Positions 32,745 through 41,802 of a stretch of 52,466 nucleotides of DNA are shown here, piece after piece. Every line of letters begins with the position of its first letter. Position 1 is the first letter of the stretch. The notes below the pieces were generated by a model. The model did not search any database. It worked only from the letters and a program-made list of their open reading frames with translations, and had not been told where the DNA came from. The stretch comes from Candidatus Methanomethylophilaceae archaeon (GTDB lineage: Archaea; Thermoplasmatota; Thermoplasmata; Methanomassiliicoccales; Methanomethylophilaceae). The stretch is from positions 1-52,466 of the forward strand of contig JAFWTC010000051.1 in assembly GCA_017519045.1 (NCBI GenBank). The letters are read 5' to 3'. The position numbers and the translations under genes are program-made.

Positions 32745-33191
32745 ATGGAGTATCCGGAGAAGCGTTTCAGGCTGACCGACGAGCCCGTCGAGGACGACGA
32801 CTCCTGCGCGTCGGTGGCGGGGAAGAGGTTCAGAAGATGCGTCGGATGCGTCCGCTGCCTGACGGAGACGCCGGGCAGATGCGTCCTCAAGGACGGCTTT
32901 CCCGAGATCTCCGACAGAATCATGGATTCCGACGTGCTGGAGATCCGTTCCGAATCCCACAAGAACGGCATGAGCCCTACTGTCCTCAAGCTCTCGGAGA
33001 GGCTGAGCAACGAGCTCCAGGCGTTCACCGAGCTCGGAGGCAACGAGCCTAGAAGCAAGGAGGAGGTGCGCCTGAGGAAGATAGTGATCGTCATGAGGGG
33101 AGAGATGGAGGACAGGAAGTCCTTCGAATCGGAGACCCTGGAGAGCCTCAGGATGGGCCCTGTGGAAGAAGTGGAGTTCGAATACGTTTGA
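32745..33191 (+). CDS. Flavodoxin/NADPH-dependent FMN reductase-like protein lacking the N-terminal half
   Basis: 148 residues from the ATG at 32745, with ATTATAAAG about 27 nt upstream; GTG 32697 is a longer alternative. CVGCVRCLTETPGRCVLKDG and EISDRIMDSDVLEI match the central Cys-rich segment of iron-sulfur flavoproteins and WrbA-like reductases. The FMN phosphate loop that should precede it is absent, and the later YYG-type flavin segment is degenerate. It is probably a decayed or repurposed domain that may hold a cluster but not FMN. Confidence 0.55.
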   Translation: MEYPEKRFRLTDEPVEDDDSCASVAGKRFRRCVGCVRCLTETPGRCVLKDGFPEISDRIMDSDVLEIRSESHKNGMSPTVLKLSERLSNELQAFTELGGNEPRSKEEVRLRKIVIVMRGEMEDRKSFESETLESLRMGPVEEVEFEYV

Positions 33192-33228
33192 TGCACGGAG
33201 CCCCCGAGGAGACCCCGTGCGGTGAGAA

Positions 33229-33921
33229 TCACTCTTTCTTGGGGACGTCCCAGACCTGGAGGAACTCGACCCTGTCGATGCCGAGGACCTGCCTGAGGTC
33301 GGCGACGAGCTTGTACTTGGCGATGGCCCAGTTGGAGTCGTACTTGCACAGGTCGGGCTCGGTGACTACGACCTTGTCATCGGAGACGGCGAACTCGAAG
33401 CCCTCGGTCATGGAGAAATCGGCCTCGACGACGGCCTTGGCCTTCTCGACGGGGTCGGTGACCTCCTCGACCACAGTGAACTTGTACATCAGGTCGTGGC
33501 CGGCGAGGGGGTTGTTGAAGTCGACCTTGACGCGTCCGGCTCCGACGGAGGAGATGACTCCGCTCTTGTTGCCGACGGTGACGGTCATGCCGGGCTGGGG
33601 GTACTGGTTCCTCTCCCTGTCGATGAAGTCCTTGATGGGGCGGTACTCGACGTTCTTGGGGTTCCTGGGACCGGCGGCCTTCTCGCAAGGGATGGTGACC
33701 TCGTACTCCTTGCCGATCTCGGCGGAGGCGATGGCGTCCTCGAGATCGGGGAAGAGCCTCTTGGTGCCGATGATGTGGGCGACGGGCTCGTAGGGGACCT
33801 TCTCGTTGTAGATGCCGGCCTCTTTGGCGGCCTCGGCGATGTTGGTGTCGTAGAGCCTGTCCTCGTCGGCGAGGTACGCCTTGAAATTGAAACGGATGAG
33901 CTTCTTTGCTTCGTCTGCCAT
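33229..33921 (-). CDS. FKBP/SlyD-type peptidyl-prolyl isomerase
   Basis: 230 residues. RFNFKAYLADEDRLYDTNIAEAA, VPYEPVAHIIGTKRLFPDLEDA and IGKEYEVTIPCEKAAGPRNP follow the SlyD-like archaeal FKBP with its inserted flap domain; VDFNNPLAGHDLMYKFTV is the conserved FKBP strand with the NPLAG motif. The C-terminal 70 residues form an extra domain seen in long archaeal FKBPs. It acts as a cytosolic folding helper. AAGGTG stands about 6 nt before the ATG. Confidence 0.93.
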   Translation of the reverse strand: MADEAKKLIRFNFKAYLADEDRLYDTNIAEAAKEAGIYNEKVPYEPVAHIIGTKRLFPDLEDAIASAEIGKEYEVTIPCEKAAGPRNPKNVEYRPIKDFIDRERNQYPQPGMTVTVGNKSGVISSVGAGRVKVDFNNPLAGHDLMYKFTVVEEVTDPVEKAKAVVEADFSMTEGFEFAVSDDKVVVTEPDLCKYDSNWAIAKYKLVADLRQVLGIDRVEFLQVWDVPKKE

Positions 33922-34044
33922 AATTACACCTTTATCAAGATGAAACGGATGGGCTGGCGATGTGGTTAACTATCTTAAACGTATCGGACGGGCCTGATAG
34001 GGCAGGAAAACGGTTATATTGGAAACGAGGATACGACGCTCAAG

Positions 34045-34121
34045 GCCACTTTTGCATAGCCCGGTAGTGCGGCTGACTTGTAATCAGCAGGTCGGGGATT
34101 CGAATTCCTCAAGTGGCTCCA
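34045..34121 (+). tRNA. tRNA-Thr (TGT anticodon)
   Basis: Acceptor GCCACTT pairs perfectly with AAGTGGC; anticodon stem GCTGA/TCAGC encloses CTTGTAA (anticodon TGT); the T-loop is TTCGAAT and CCA is encoded. A T-rich stretch (TTCTTTCTTC) follows and may end transcription. Confidence 0.95.
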
Positions 34122-34267
34122 TTCTTTCTTCACGATGTGCTTATACTTCTACGGATTACACGAGAATCCAGATTCTTCTGCAAGATTCTGAGACCCCTCT
34201 GTTAAGACCATCCCTATAGTGATTTCCATAGGCCAAAGGTCCTCTAAAGTTCAGTATCCCGATGTAT

Positions 34268-34297
34268 GGAGGAGGCGATGGAATCCATCCCTCCTCC
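34268..34297. other. Strong hairpin in the 225-bp gap after tRNA-Thr
   Basis: GGAGGAGGCGATGG and CCATCCCTCCTCC form a 13-bp stem with one bulged C and a 3-base loop (AAT). It lies about 50 bases behind the stop of the minus-strand surface-protein gene and may be its terminator or part of an RNA. No other feature is seen in this gap. Confidence 0.4.
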
Positions 34298-34346
34298 GCA
34301 GACACCGTAGTACAAGGGGTCCGCACAGCCCTTTGATCTCGAGCCG

Positions 34347-36176
34347 TCATCCGAACAGGGAGCCCCATGACGACGACGCCCCTACCACGAAGGTCTTCCT
34401 GATCTTGTTCACGGAGTAGTTGTAGCTGAAGACCTCCCCCAGATCGTATCCGGTGCCGGTGGTCTCGCAGAGGACGTACTTCTTGCCGCTTATCGTGACG
34501 ACCTCGTCCCCGTAGTTGTCCTTGTCGTTGGGGAAGTGTATGGACGCCATCGCATGGTCGTAGAAAACGATCAGCGCCGTATCGTAGCCCATCGCCTTCA
34601 TCAGCGTACAATACAAGATGGACGAGTCCTCGCAGTCCCCTCCGCCGTCCCAGAACGTCTCGGCGGGGTACTTCCAATACTCCTCCGCATGACGGGACAC
34701 CTCGTCGTACTGGTACGGAATGGTCTGCACGCATATCATGACGAACTCGGCGAACTCGCGGTCGGTCATGGACTCCTGCTGCCTGTACTTCAGGAGCTCG
34801 GCGCACATCAGCCGCACGTACTTGTCGTCCACCGTGAAATAGGGGGACACGTCGGAGTATGACTGGAACGCGTCCCTGGCCTTCCCGTTGCTGGTGTACT
34901 CGTACACGTCGCTGTACTTGACGTCGAACGAGATCGTGTACTTCTTTCCGTACGGGTACCAGAACGAGGTTCCGTACTCCCAGGTGACCGAGAATTTGAC
35001 GGACTTCTCGATGTACAGCTTCATGATGCAGTGCACCGGCTCACTGCTGTCGACGAGCGTGACGATTCCGTTGAGGCTGGAACCGAATCTGACCCCGTTC
35101 TCGAACTCCCTGGCGGTCCCGTCGTCCAGCATGACGGTCACCGGGCTCTTCAGCCCGTAGTCCTCGAAGTACAGCTCGCTCTCCTCGTAGGTTATGTATT
35201 CCTGCGTGGAACGGGCCTCGTACACCTTATCGGGGGTGGGACGGCTGTCAACCAGCGTGCGGGACTCGGTGAAGAGCCTCCCGTCCACGTACCATCCGCC
35301 GAAGTCGTAGCCGGAGGCGGTCAAGGTGAACGTCTCTCCGATCCTCGCCGTCCCGGGATCGGCGACATGGATCCCCCTGTATGCGTAGACCCGGGGCTCG
35401 AACTCGGTGACCGGGTCGAAGGTGAGCGCCCTGCTGAAGGTGTATGTAAGGTTGACCCCGTTGATGGAGGACTCCATCCTGAGGGCGTAGTAGCTACGGT
35501 AGACGTACTGGACGTCCTCCTCGGATTCCCAAACCTCGCACAGGTACGACCCCTTCTCCCCGAAGAAGTCGCCGGCTATCGTCTCGTTCCCCTTGTAGAC
35601 GTAATCGAGGTCGTCGTCGGAGACCTCGTCTGTCCAGTAGTAATCGGTCGTGTCGATGCGATCGCCTCCGAACGGCCCCAGTCCGCCGATCCTCAGGTTC
35701 GTGTCGCGCTGGACGTAGTATGCGCCGTCGTTGTACGCCGCATATTGCCAGGACATCGTGCCGGAGTACTTCTTCTTGAAGAGGAACGAGTCCGCATACC
35801 CGTCGATGTCCATCACGAACCCTGTGCCCACGAGGTTGTCCGTCCAGGAGGCATAGAGGACCTGGTCCCCGGTGACGGACGCGAGTATCGCCCCTATGGG
35901 CACCGTGCACGCCTCGTCCGTGTACCATCCCTCGAAGAACCTGTCTCCGTTCTCGGGAACGGGAAGGTCCGTGTACTTCCCCGAGGTGTATTTGGAAGGG
36001 GCCCCGTCATCGAGGACGCCTCCGTTCAGCACGTACGTTATGCCGTATTCGACTCCGCCGGGGCTCACATCGCCCCCGTTGTCGCTGTTCTCTTCCGCCG
36101 GGGCGAAAAGAACGACTGCGCCCGCTATCGCCGCGATCGCGACTATGAGAACGATGAACGCCGCTCCTCTTGACAT
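34347..36176 (-). CDS. Secreted transglutaminase-like surface protein with InlB-type repeat
   Basis: 609 residues. N-terminal signal anchor (about residues 5-25) followed by a Glu/Asn/Asp-rich spacer. Residues about 45-110 (YVLNGGVLDDGAPSKYTSG, FFEGWYTDEACTVPIG) are a Listeria-Bacteroides (InlB/Flg_new) repeat; a second GGWY module lies near 290. The C-terminal region from about 450 has GGGDCEDSSILYCTLMKAMG and YDHAMASIHF, the Cys and His of a transglutaminase/cysteine-protease core. It is probably anchored outside the cell and involved in cleaving or crosslinking surface polymers. It is flanked by tRNA-Thr and the second NRPS. Confidence 0.8.
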   Translation of the reverse strand: MSRGAAFIVLIVAIAAIAGAVVLFAPAEENSDNGGDVSPGGVEYGITYVLNGGVLDDGAPSKYTSGKYTDLPVPENGDRFFEGWYTDEACTVPIGAILASVTGDQVLYASWTDNLVGTGFVMDIDGYADSFLFKKKYSGTMSWQYAAYNDGAYYVQRDTNLRIGGLGPFGGDRIDTTDYYWTDEVSDDDLDYVYKGNETIAGDFFGEKGSYLCEVWESEEDVQYVYRSYYALRMESSINGVNLTYTFSRALTFDPVTEFEPRVYAYRGIHVADPGTARIGETFTLTASGYDFGGWYVDGRLFTESRTLVDSRPTPDKVYEARSTQEYITYEESELYFEDYGLKSPVTVMLDDGTAREFENGVRFGSSLNGIVTLVDSSEPVHCIMKLYIEKSVKFSVTWEYGTSFWYPYGKKYTISFDVKYSDVYEYTSNGKARDAFQSYSDVSPYFTVDDKYVRLMCAELLKYRQQESMTDREFAEFVMICVQTIPYQYDEVSRHAEEYWKYPAETFWDGGGDCEDSSILYCTLMKAMGYDTALIVFYDHAMASIHFPNDKDNYGDEVVTISGKKYVLCETTGTGYDLGEVFSYNYSVNKIRKTFVVGASSSWGSLFG

Positions 36177-36332
36177 GCGGCCATGGTAATCCTCTGCCGT
36201 GATTTATAGTTGAATGCCAGCAAGACGGCCTGTGACGAACAAGAGGAAACGAAAGACTGTTGCAATCGTTGCTTTGAAAACCTGCGATACGACCCTGAAG
36301 AACCCTTCGGACCAGTCGACCATCCCTGCGGT

Positions 36333-36344
36333 TACATTATTAAT
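36333..36344 (+). promoter_or_regulatory. TATA-like box of NRPS2
   Basis: TACATTATTAAT is centred about 27 nt before the GTG at 36365, consistent with a leaderless NRPS2 mRNA. The rest of the 188-bp gap to the divergent surface-protein gene shows nothing else. Confidence 0.45.
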
Positions 36345-36364
36345 CAACCAAAACATGGCGTGCC

Positions 36365-39300
36365 GTGACCGACGACCGCTATTTCGACGACGTTCTTTCA
36401 GACTACGTAGACAGAAGCCCTTTCCCGCTGGACTCGGACATCTATGCCCCGGGAATCACGCAGGGCTCCGCGAGGATCTCCGACGTCGCCGAAAGGTTCT
36501 CGTGCACCGTATCCGAGGCGGCCGCAGCGGTATTCGCCTACGCGCTATCGCGTTTCATAGGAAGCAGGGACGTAGTCTTCACGGTCGAGGAGAAGGGGCG
36601 GTCGTTCCCGATACGCATGGATTGCGGCGACAAGGATTCCAAGGAATTCGTATCGTCCGCGAGCGACGCGCTCAGGAAGGCCTCGGCGACCGGGGCATCC
36701 TTCGCCCAGGAGGATTTCGAGCGCTACGACATCGGACAGGACGTGGTCTTCGGCGAGATAAGGAAGGACGAGAGGACCAACCTGGCGTTCCGCAACGACG
36801 GCGACGCCATGAGCCTGTACCGCTCCTCGCACGTTTCCGAGAGGACCGCCGAACGCTTCCTGGACGTCTGCGGAAGGATCGCGGAAGGGCTGCTTGAGGA
36901 AAATGAGCTGTCTTCCATCGGCTATCTGAGCGGCAGCGACCTGGAGCTCATGGACTCCCTCAACGACAACGCCGCGGACCTGAGCTTCCACAACCTGCCG
37001 GAGATGTTCGAGAAGACCGTCTCCGAATGCCCGGACAGGACATTCTGCAAGTATCTGGACAGGTCCATGACCTACGCCGAGGCCGAGGAGGTCACCCGCG
37101 CATGCGCGTCGGAGCTCCTGGACGCGGGAGTGAAAAGAGAGGAGTGCGTCGTCATAGCCATCTCGAAATCGAAATGGTATCTACTGGCCCCCGTGGCCAT
37201 CGTGCGCTCGGGCGCCTGCTACGCATCCATCGACCATCGCATGCCCGACGAGATGGCCGCGATGATCATCAAGGAGACGCGGGCCGGGATCGTGCTGGTA
37301 GATTCCCAGACGAAAGAGCGCATGACGAAGATCGCCGGCCTCTTCGGGTGCAGAATGATCGACGTAGCCGATTTCGGGAAGAAAGGCGTTTCGCACGACC
37401 TCCCCATGGACGCCGGCCTGGAATCGATCGCGTACATACAGTACACCTCGGGGACCACGGGCGTCCCCAAAGGCGCCGTGGTTCGCCACGCCGGCGTGAT
37501 CAACCCCATGACGAACGACGACCTCAGGTTCGATACCCCCCATGGAGGATGCTTCGCGATAGCCTCCACCCCGAGCTTCCTCGCGTTCCACGTCGAGTTC
37601 TGGAGCTGCGTCTACTATGGAAAGACCGTGGTGATCGTGCCGGACGACCTGCGCTACGACATCGCGTCCCTGAACAGGTTCTACTCGGAGAACGGGATCG
37701 ACACGGCGTTTCTGATAACGCCGCTGGCCAAGCTGTACGTGTCCAATGTCGAGAAGAGTCCCCTCAAGACGCTTTCCATCGGCGGAGAGCCGACCGGCTG
37801 CTTCGAATACGACGTCGACGTCGACCTGAAGGAGGGGTACGGATGCACGGAATACGGGTGCATCGCATCCACGAAGGTACGTGACAGGACCAACCCCAGC
37901 AGCGTCGGGAAGGTGGCATGCAACACCAAGGCCTACATACTGGACGACGAGGGGAGGAGGGTCCCCTACGGGGCCGTCGGGACCCTGCACATAGCCGGGC
38001 CCGCCTTGACCAAAGGATACCTGTTCCGCGACAGGGACAACGAGGAATCCTTCCGCAGGAACCCGTTCTGCGACGAGCCCGGATACGAGAGGATGTTCCG
38101 CGTCGGGGACACGGCCAGGTTCCTGCCGGACGGCACCCTGGGAGTCCTGGGACGCAAGGACGGACAGGTCAAGATAAGGGGATTCCGCGTGGAGCTGACC
38201 GAGGTGGAGGCGGCGATCCGCAGATGCGAGGACGTGGTGGACGTCTGCGTCACGGCGCCCAGGATCGGAAGCGGGACCCGCAGCCTCGTCGCATATGTGG
38301 TCGGGAGGCGGAGGTTCGGCCAGGAGGAGATCGGCAGGATAGTCCGCGAGACCAAGGCCGAGCACATGGTCCCGTCGTACGTGGTCAATATGGAGAGGCT
38401 CCCGATAGGGAGGACCGGGAAGATAGACAGGAAGGCGCTCCCCGTGCCGGAGCCGGAAGGAAACGGGGCGGCGCCCTCCGACGGCCCGGAGAGGATCATC
38501 TGCGAGTGCATGTCGAAGACGCTCGGAGTCCCTGCTGGACCTGACGACGACTTCATAGCCCTCGGCGGGGACTCCCTGAAGGCCGCCGCCATGGCCGTGG
38601 CCGTATCCGCCGACCCGGGATGGCCGAAGGACAGGCTGCTGAAGAGCGCCGACATCATGAGGCTCCGCACGCCCAGGAGGATGGCCTCGGAATGCAGGAG
38701 CAGGCTGGAATGCCCCAGGAGATTCGATTTCGGAACGGGATGCCCCATGCCGGACGGGATGCTGAACTTCTTCCTGAACGGGACCGAAGGGCAGGACTTC
38801 CTCCTGTCGTTCGCGATCGCGTCAGACGGCTGGACCGACGCGGAGAGGCTGAAGGCGGCGGTCGAGGCGGTCGTCAAGGCCCATCCGATCCTCGGATGCC
38901 GCTGCGAGGTCCGCGACGGGGTTCCGTGGGCGACGTTCGGGACGCCTGTGAGGATAGGATTCTCGGAGAAGGACGTCTTCGAGGAAGGAGCGGAGCCCTC
39001 GGAGCCCATGGACATCCGCAACGAGGCGATGAGCAGGTTCACCATATGCAGGAACGGCGGCGGATACGGCGTGGTGGCGGACATAAGCCACGTGATATTC
39101 GACGGGTTCTCGGTGAACCCGCTGGTCCGGTCCCTGAAAGATGCGTACGACGGCAAGGCCCTGAAGACGGACGAGGGGATCCTGGAGGCCTCGGCGTTCT
39201 CCGTCGCGGTCCGCGGGACGCCAGAATTCGAGGAGTCCAGGCGCATGATGACGGCCGAGGTCGCCGGAAAGGACTTCTCCCCGGTCATAAGGACGGCCGG

Positions 39301-39928
39301 GTCGGAGAAACGGGAGGGGCCCCGCAGGATGAACGCCGTAGTAAGGGAGCTGTCCGCCGGCAGAGACGCCGTCGAGGAGAGGGCGAGGTCCGCGGGGGTC
39401 TCCGCGGGGATGCTGCTCTCCGCCGCTTTCGGGATCGCCCGGGCCAGATACGGCGGGAGAAGCGCCTCGCTGTTCGCCCAGGTCCAGAACGGAAGGGGGA
39501 ACTCCGACCTCGACGGCACCATATGCAACTACGCCAACCCGGTGCCTTTCTTCACCGACCTGGGCGAGGACATGGAGATCACGGAGCACCTCAGGAGATG
39601 CGCCGATCGCAGCTACCGTTTCATTTCGAAGGACCAGTACCCCATGTGGATGCTGATCGAGGAGGCCGGATGGTACACGGACGCCATGTTCCAGTACTTC
39701 CCGTACGAGGAGATGTCCGGATCCGTCCCCGGATGCGGCGTGATGGGCTACGTCAAGACCGCCATGAAGAGCCTGGACAACTTCGAGGTCCTCCCCGACG
39801 ACGGCAGGCTGATCATGGCGGCCATGCCCAAGCCGGGGTGCGACCTGGAGGACCTGGACGCGTTCATCAGCAAGTTCGACGAAATCGTGTCCGGGATGCT
39901 CTCCAAGACCCGGCTCTCTGAGCTCTGA
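36365..39928 (+). CDS. NRPS with half condensation domain, A-T and C domain
   Basis: 1,187 residues. Residues about 30-195 resemble only the C-terminal lobe of a condensation domain (VSEAAAAVFAYALSRFIGS...), without the HHxxxDG motif. Then an A domain of about 210-690 (YTSGTTGVPKG near 359, GRTGKIDR), a carrier domain with LGGDSLKAA near 733, and a full C domain of about 780-1187 with SHVIFDG. There is no releasing domain, so it probably works with another NRPS, perhaps the one at 1259. By eye the amino-group-binding Asp of the A domain is Leu, suggesting a substrate that is not an ordinary alpha-amino acid. GTG start, leaderless. It ends next to the FecBCD-type transporter locus. Confidence 0.9.
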   Translation: MTDDRYFDDVLSDYVDRSPFPLDSDIYAPGITQGSARISDVAERFSCTVSEAAAAVFAYALSRFIGSRDVVFTVEEKGRSFPIRMDCGDKDSKEFVSSASDALRKASATGASFAQEDFERYDIGQDVVFGEIRKDERTNLAFRNDGDAMSLYRSSHVSERTAERFLDVCGRIAEGLLEENELSSIGYLSGSDLELMDSLNDNAADLSFHNLPEMFEKTVSECPDRTFCKYLDRSMTYAEAEEVTRACASELLDAGVKREECVVIAISKSKWYLLAPVAIVRSGACYASIDHRMPDEMAAMIIKETRAGIVLVDSQTKERMTKIAGLFGCRMIDVADFGKKGVSHDLPMDAGLESIAYIQYTSGTTGVPKGAVVRHAGVINPMTNDDLRFDTPHGGCFAIASTPSFLAFHVEFWSCVYYGKTVVIVPDDLRYDIASLNRFYSENGIDTAFLITPLAKLYVSNVEKSPLKTLSIGGEPTGCFEYDVDVDLKEGYGCTEYGCIASTKVRDRTNPSSVGKVACNTKAYILDDEGRRVPYGAVGTLHIAGPALTKGYLFRDRDNEESFRRNPFCDEPGYERMFRVGDTARFLPDGTLGVLGRKDGQVKIRGFRVELTEVEAAIRRCEDVVDVCVTAPRIGSGTRSLVAYVVGRRRFGQEEIGRIVRETKAEHMVPSYVVNMERLPIGRTGKIDRKALPVPEPEGNGAAPSDGPERIICECMSKTLGVPAGPDDDFIALGGDSLKAAAMAVAVSADPGWPKDRLLKSADIMRLRTPRRMASECRSRLECPRRFDFGTGCPMPDGMLNFFLNGTEGQDFLLSFAIASDGWTDAERLKAAVEAVVKAHPILGCRCEVRDGVPWATFGTPVRIGFSEKDVFEEGAEPSEPMDIRNEAMSRFTICRNGGGYGVVADISHVIFDGFSVNPLVRSLKDAYDGKALKTDEGILEASAFSVAVRGTPEFEESRRMMTAEVAGKDFSPVIRTAGSEKREGPRRMNAVVRELSAGRDAVEERARSAGVSAGMLLSAAFGIARARYGGRSASLFAQVQNGRGNSDLDGTICNYANPVPFFTDLGEDMEITEHLRRCADRSYRFISKDQYPMWMLIEEAGWYTDAMFQYFPYEEMSGSVPGCGVMGYVKTAMKSLDNFEVLPDDGRLIMAAMPKPGCDLEDLDAFISKFDEIVSGMLSKTRLSEL

Positions 39929-39934
39929 TCGCCG

Positions 39935-40870
39935 TCGGTGCTTCGTGGTCATCTCCAATTCTATGTTGAAGAACCCGTTGCTGACGCTGTACGGGAGGGC
40001 CCTGTTGTCCTCCGCAGTCACGGTCTCGCCGTCGTCGAACACGAAGGTCATGGACTTCTCCGAAAGGGCCTTGTAATCCCTTTCGGGAATCCCGGTCCAG
40101 GCGAGCATGCCGCAGGATTCGATGGTCCTCTTTATATTGGACATGGTCTCGGCGTCCACCGGCTTCTCGCTCTCGTACTCGTTGGGCCCGTAGCGGGACC
40201 TCTTCCTGTTGATCCCGGTCCCGTCCGCGTTGAACGTGAGTGTCGCCCGGACGTATCCGTCATTGCGCTCCTCGGATAGGCGTATCTCCCTGAGGCCGGA
40301 CAGGTCCTTGAGGGGGACCCTCTCCTCCTTCATGAAGGACTCGAACATGCCTTCCATCCTGAGCGCCATGTCGTACGGGAGCACCGGACACTGGTTGTTC
40401 GAAGTGCTTATCTTCTCCCCGCTGGCGTATTTCACGAGGATGCTACCTCCGAAGTTCTCCGGCAGGCCGTAGGTGTTGGAATGGGATCCGTTCCACTTGG
40501 CCAGATCGAATTCGTTGACCAGGTCCACCAGGTCCGGCATCACGTCCCTCTTGACGAGGGCGAGAGACGACTTCACGGGGCCTCTGCACTCCTTGACCTT
40601 CGCAAGATTCACGAAGGTCCCCTTCTCGCCGTGGATCGCGAACGCCGAGATGTACCAGAGCCTGTCGCGATTATCGTATTCCGGGGGGAGCGCGATCGTG
40701 GAGAACGACGAATCGACTTCGAAGAGCGTCATATCCTTAGAAAGGATCTTCTTGGGGGCCTTCGTGTCGCGATAGGCGTCGGTGCCTCCGCACATCATGG
40801 GCTCTACCTTGCTGATTATCTCGATGCCGTCCGGCTCGACCTGCTCGTCATCCGTCTGCTTCCCGCACAT
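39935..40870 (-). CDS. Unknown protein lacking a standard stop codon
   Basis: 311 residues from MCGKQTDDEQ (ATG 40870) to ELEMTTKH, where CGA follows (39935-39937). It contains a Cys pair (MMCGG), a run of well-formed beta/alpha segments (ALVKRDVMPDLVDLVNEFDL, LRMEGMFESFMKEERVPL) and a C-terminal FVFDDGETVTAED. I do not recognise the family. Under the standard code the frame stays open to 38822, 1.1 kb antisense inside NRPS2, with non-coding composition. Upstream extension to 41032 contains CGA codons and overlaps the divergent ABC gene. It ends seven bases from the NRPS2 stop if CGA terminates. Confidence 0.65.
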
Positions 40871-41001
40871 GGACCATCGGCGACGAATCGACGGGCGAGG
40901 GGATATCGTTTGCGCTCCCCGACGGCCATGATGGCCTGAACATCGGAACAAATGCGGCATCGTAGACACGGAAGCGTCGTTACGGAGGATCCCTCCCATC
41001 G

Positions 41002-41010
41002 TTTTATATC
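41002..41010. promoter_or_regulatory. Shared divergent TATA-like element
   Basis: TTTTATATC reads as a TATA-like box on both strands. It is about 25 nt before the ATG at 41031 of the ATPase gene and upstream of the minus-strand unknown gene. Confidence 0.4.
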
Positions 41011-41030
41011 GGATAATGCATCCAATCAGC

Positions 41031-41801
41031 ATGCAGGTCGAGACCGCGGACCTGTCCTTCTCCTACAAGGACAAGAGAGTCCTGGAATCCGTCTCCCTCA
41101 GGTTCGGCGAGGGGGAAGTCGTATCCATTATCGGCCCGAACGGAGTGGGCAAGTCGACCTTCCTGCATTGCCTCAACAAGCTGCTGACCCCCTCCGGCGG
41201 AAGCGTCATGGTCGATGGAAGGGGCGTGTCCGAGTACGGGCTGAAGGAGCTGGCCAGGGTGATGGGGTACGTCCCGTACTCCCCGGCGTCCAACTTCCCC
41301 CTGAGCGTGATAGACATGGTCGTCATGGGGCGCCACCCCTACAGCAGAATCGGCTCGGCCAGAGACGATCTGAAGGCAGCGCACTCCATACTCGAGAAAC
41401 TCGATATAGAGAACCTGGCGTTCCGCCCGTTCACGGAGCTCTCTGCCGGACAGCGCCAGAAGGTGATGATAGCGAGAGGCCTCGTCCAAGACCCGGACGT
41501 CCTCCTGCTGGACGAGCCCACCGCCAACCTGGACGTCAAGCACCAGATGGAGGTCGCCGGCCTTCTCAAGGACCTGTCCCGCAGGAACAGCCTCTCGGTG
41601 GTGATGGTGAGCCATGAGCTGAACATCGCCGCGAAATATTCCGATAGGATGGTGCTCCTAAGCGAAGGGAAGGTCTTCACCGCAGGAACCCCTTGGGAGG
41701 TCCTGACCCCTGAGAACCTGCGCGCGGTGTACGAGGTCGACGCCGACGTGGCCGACCACGGAGGGAGACCATACGTAATGCTGAACGGACCGGTGCGGCG
41801 A
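41031..41801 (+). CDS. ABC transporter ATPase, FecE/BtuD type, lacking a standard stop codon
   Basis: 256 residues. Walker A GPNGVGKST, Q-loop region MGYVPYSPAS, signature LSAGQRQKVMIARGL, Walker B VLLLDEPTANLD and the switch His in VSHELN are intact. It powers import of an iron-siderophore, heme or corrinoid by the two permeases that follow. ATG 41031 is about 25 nt after a TATA-like box. The C-terminus PYVMLNGPVR is where relatives end, and the next codon is CGA (41799-41801), one base before the permease ATG. With the standard code the frame would run 700 codons through permease 1 and into permease 2. Confidence 0.93.
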
Positions 41802-41802
41802 T

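Noticed and set aside
38822-41032. A 736-codon minus-strand open frame
   Set aside because: Only 39935-40870 has gene-like composition; the rest is antisense to NRPS2 or overlaps the divergent ATPase start. It stays open because CGA, not a standard stop, follows the real end.
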